Source: JBCBJX01 sp964342855
GTDB taxonomy: Bacteria > Pseudomonadota > Alphaproteobacteria > Caulobacterales > Parvularculaceae
Assembly (NCBI GenBank): GCA_964342855.1
Contig: CAYFIB010000003.1
Span: forward strand, 82,781-146,780
Length of the DNA: 64,000 bases
Direction of reading: 5' to 3'
Part shown: positions 61,818 through 64,000 of the stretch, piece after piece
Position numbering within the stretch: the stretch's first letter is position 1
Layout of the letters: each line of letters begins with the position of its first letter
Notes under the pieces: generated by a model
What the model was told of the DNA's origin: nothing
The model's input: the letters and a program-made list of their open reading frames with translations, nothing else
Database searches by the model: none
Translations under genes and position numbers: made by a program

Positions 61818-63302
61818 CTAGAGGAGAAGCGCCGCCGCGAGGCCGAGAAAGACGAAAAACCCGACGATGTCAGTCACAGTCGTCACGAAAACGGCCGAGG
61901 AGACCGCCGGGTCCTGCCCCGCCCTCTGCAGGCCGAGAGGCACCAGAATGCCCGCAAGCCCTGCGCAGAGGAGGTTGATGACCATGGCCACCGCGACGAC
62001 GCCGGCGAGCCCCATGGCCGAGGCCGCCGTCGCCCCCTCCACCGTCATCGCGTAATAGCCCGCCGCCAGCAGCCCCATGATGACGGCGAAAACCGAGCCG
62101 TTGAGCCCCCCGACCAACGCCTCCCGCAACACGATCCGCGTCGCGTTGGAGGCGGTGAGGTCACGCGTCGCCAGCGATCGGACGGCGACGGTGAGCGTCT
62201 GCGTCCCCGCATTGCCGCCCATGGAGGCGACGATGGGCATGAGCACGGCGAGCGCGACCAGCTGCTCGATCGCCCCGCCGAAAAGCGCGATGACGAACGA
62301 GGCGAGAATGGCCGTGAGCAGGTTCACCGCGAGCCATGAGAAGCGCGAGCGGGCGATCTTGAGGACGCTGTCGGAGAGGCCCTCCGCCGCCTCGACGCCG
62401 CCGAGCGCGAGCATGTCCTCGTCGGCCTCCTCGTGGACGATCTCGACGACGTCGTCGACGGTGATCATGCCGACGAGGCGCCCGTCGTCATCCACGACGG
62501 GGGCGGAGACGAGATTGTACTGCTCGAAGAGGTAGGCGACGTCCTCCTGGTCCATATCGACCGGGACGGCTTTCATCTCGTAGTCGCCCGCCAGATCGCC
62601 GAGCGGTCGGTCCGTCGGCGCCTGCAGAATGCGCGCGAGCGAGATCGCCCCCGTCGGCTTGAAGGCCGGATCGACGACATAGACCTCGAAATAGCGATCC
62701 GGCACGTTCTCGGCCTTGCGCATAGTGTCGATCAGCCTGCCGACGGTCCAATAGCCGGGCGCTGCGAACACGCCGCGCTGCATGAGGCGGCCGGCGGTCT
62801 CGATCTCGAAGTCGAGGGCCGCCTGCAGGGCGAGGCGCTCCTGAGACGGAACTTCCGCGAGGATCTCCTCGCGGCGCTCGTCCTCCACGTCCTCCAGGAC
62901 GAAGACGGCGTTATCGGTCTCCAACTCCGAGACGGCGGCGGCGACCTGATCGACCGGCATCGCCTCGACGACGACCTTGCGGAGGTCCTCGTCGATCTCA
63001 GCCAGCGTCTCGCCGTCAAGCTCGTCGCCGAGGAGCCCCACCAGAGGCTTCACCCGATCAGCCGGAACGAGCCCCAGAAGGTCGGCGAGGTCCGCCGGGT
63101 GCAGCGGCGCGCAGAGAAGCTGGACGGCTTCTTCGCGCTCGTCGTCCACCGCCTCGATGACGGCGTCGACGAATTCGCGATTGAGGGTGTTGTCGGCGGT
63201 CAGCGGTCCGGAGGCTTCGGCGATTTCTTCCGAAAGTTCGAGCGCGTCCTTGGCGGCGGCGTCCGTGGCGTCATCGCGCTCGATCGTCTCCTGTTCGGAC
63301 AC
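61818..63302 (-). CDS. mgtE: Magnesium transporter MgtE
   Basis: A 494-residue channel with the cytosolic N-domain (about 35-160), paired CBS domains (about 160-290, FKPTGAISLARIL and GRLVGMITVDDVVEIVHEE) and five membrane helices. The magnesium path motif lies in MPIVASMGGNAGTQTLTVAVR. Expected to be closed by cytosolic magnesium. Confidence 0.94.
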   Translation of the reverse strand: MSEQETIERDDATDAAAKDALELSEEIAEASGPLTADNTLNREFVDAVIEAVDDEREEAVQLLCAPLHPADLADLLGLVPADRVKPLVGLLGDELDGETLAEIDEDLRKVVVEAMPVDQVAAAVSELETDNAVFVLEDVEDERREEILAEVPSQERLALQAALDFEIETAGRLMQRGVFAAPGYWTVGRLIDTMRKAENVPDRYFEVYVVDPAFKPTGAISLARILQAPTDRPLGDLAGDYEMKAVPVDMDQEDVAYLFEQYNLVSAPVVDDDGRLVGMITVDDVVEIVHEEADEDMLALGGVEAAEGLSDSVLKIARSRFSWLAVNLLTAILASFVIALFGGAIEQLVALAVLMPIVASMGGNAGTQTLTVAVRSLATRDLTASNATRIVLREALVGGLNGSVFAVIMGLLAAGYYAMTVEGATAASAMGLAGVVAVAMVINLLCAGLAGILVPLGLQRAGQDPAVSSAVFVTTVTDIVGFFVFLGLAAALLL

Positions 63303-63399
63303 GCAGCCTCCTTCGTAGCCGACAAATTTTGATTGGTCTGCCAGATGGTTATAGGGCTCCGGACGCTGCGAACAAGGTGGTTCGCCGAGCGTGCGTCCT

Positions 63400-63882
63400 T
63401 TAAATTCCGCCCGCCCATATCATCGACACGTCGCAGCGGCAGTAGGCGCCGCCGAAGCGTCGCATAACTTCTTCCGAGTGCTGAAAGCCGTGCTTCTCAT
63501 AGAGATGGATGGCGGCCGCGCATTTTCGGTTCGTGAGAAGAAAGAGCTCGCGAACGCCCATCTCCACCGCCCGCGCGATGAGCGCCTTCAGAAGCGCCTC
63601 GCCCGCGCCGAGACCGCGCGCTTGTTCATCGACGCCCATCTTGGTGAGCTCGAACGCACCCGCGCCCGCCGGCTTCAGAGCGCCCGCGCCGACGACGCCG
63701 AGCTCCGGCGTCGCGACGAAAAGCACTTCGCCGCCCGGATCAATGATGTGGGTATGAGGATCGCGCAGCACGCGGTCGTCGATCTCTTCGACAACGAACA
63801 TGGCCTCGATCCATGCCCGGTTGATCCGGTCGAAATGAACGGCGCGTTCGGGAGAAAACGGGAGGATTTGCAGCTCGGTCAT
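63400..63882 (-). CDS. GNAT-family N-acetyltransferase
   Basis: About 160 residues. It carries the acetyl-CoA motif MGVDEQARGLGAGEALLKAL (Q/R-x-x-G-x-G/A) and the C-terminal NRKCAAAIHLYEKHGF. Substrate unknown. ATG 63882 (MTELQILPFSPERAV) is preferred to 63918. Confidence 0.9.
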   Translation of the reverse strand: MTELQILPFSPERAVHFDRINRAWIEAMFVVEEIDDRVLRDPHTHIIDPGGEVLFVATPELGVVGAGALKPAGAGAFELTKMGVDEQARGLGAGEALLKALIARAVEMGVRELFLLTNRKCAAAIHLYEKHGFQHSEEVMRRFGGAYCRCDVSMIWAGGI

Positions 63883-63949
63883 GGGACGCAGATAAGCGCG
63901 CCCGCCAGCCGACGCCATCGGAAATATTCTATATCCATTGAATAGAAAA

Positions 63950-64000
63950 TGGTGCGGTCGAGAAGACTCGAACTTCCACGGGTTGCCCCACAGCGACCTC
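63950..64000 (-). tRNA. tRNA-Leu(GAG), 5' part beyond the window
   Basis: On the minus strand the sequence ends CGACCGC-A-CCA, preceded by the T-arm GTTCGAGTC and a long variable arm (TGGGGCAACCCGTG). It reaches back to GAGGTCGCTG, where GAG is the anticodon at the very edge of the window. Long variable arm and anticodon identify leucine. Confidence 0.88.

Overview
The window is a GC-rich chromosomal stretch from an alphaproteobacterium, most likely of the Caulobacterales/Hyphomonadales/Parvularculaceae type. This rests on the gene set: a PleD-DivK pair, MipZ, an SpmX-like muramidase, a phasin, a ClpS-ClpA operon, a DinB with an N-terminal Cys motif, the small DUF1489 and DUF983 proteins, and an exact CtrA-type box (TTAA-N7-TTAA) upstream of a D,D-carboxypeptidase gene. 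It carries about 65 protein genes, one complete tRNA-Ser(GCU) and, cut by the right edge, a tRNA-Leu(GAG). There is no rRNA operon, CRISPR array, intact transposase or prophage. Layout: 0-16.9 kb is an accessory/metabolic region with a MarR/metallo-hydrolase operon, a Slt70-type lytic transglycosylase, tRNA-Ser with a duplicated 3' end, an ArsR/hydrolase divergon, a tautomerase/NTF2/GST operon facing an HxlR regulator, an acyl-CoA ligase, TtcA, an EF-hand protein and a zinc alcohol dehydrogenase. 17.0-17.6 kb holds a frameshifted GIY-YIG nuclease gene boxed in by two pairs of palindromes. 17.6-28.6 kb has gatB and, apart from it, gatC-gatA, with an SDR, CysK, a frameshifted SLC13/DASS transporter, a MAPEG protein, a TauE/SafE permease and a Tat-type aminotransferase between them. 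28.6-29.0 kb carries a tiny ORF with an extremely long Shine-Dalgarno and a terminator. 29-42.2 kb is a mostly co-directional housekeeping block: ruvX, trpF-like, pyrB, plsY, dprA, topA, a LytM-like lipoprotein, rnr, DUF983, MFS, rpmG. 42.2-47.8 kb has pleD-divK (minus strand), dinB, a methyltransferase, a Rid protein and a FemAB-like protein. 47.8-64 kb has an XRE/membrane-protein pair, HIT, DM13, clpS-clpA, DUF1499, phasin, a D,D-carboxypeptidase with a SPOR domain, a DnaJ-like protein, mipZ, an orphan PapD-like chaperone, a SPOR lipoprotein, panC, DUF1489, an spmX-like gene, mgtE and a GNAT acetyltransferase. Functionally the window combines translation fidelity (GatCAB, TtcA, L33), DNA maintenance (TopA, DprA, RuvX, DinB), envelope and cell-cycle work (PleD, DivK, MipZ, SpmX-like, two SPOR proteins, lytic transglycosylase, LytM-like lipoprotein) and proteolysis (ClpAS). 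Three families of short intergenic palindromic repeats are scattered through it. Three single-gene AT-rich islets (13.0, 21.2 and 29.6 kb) look recently acquired. The most unusual structure is the GIY-YIG nuclease remnant flanked by inverted palindrome pairs, which resembles a REP/REPtron arrangement with a different nuclease. All functional calls come from reading motifs by eye; no searches were run.
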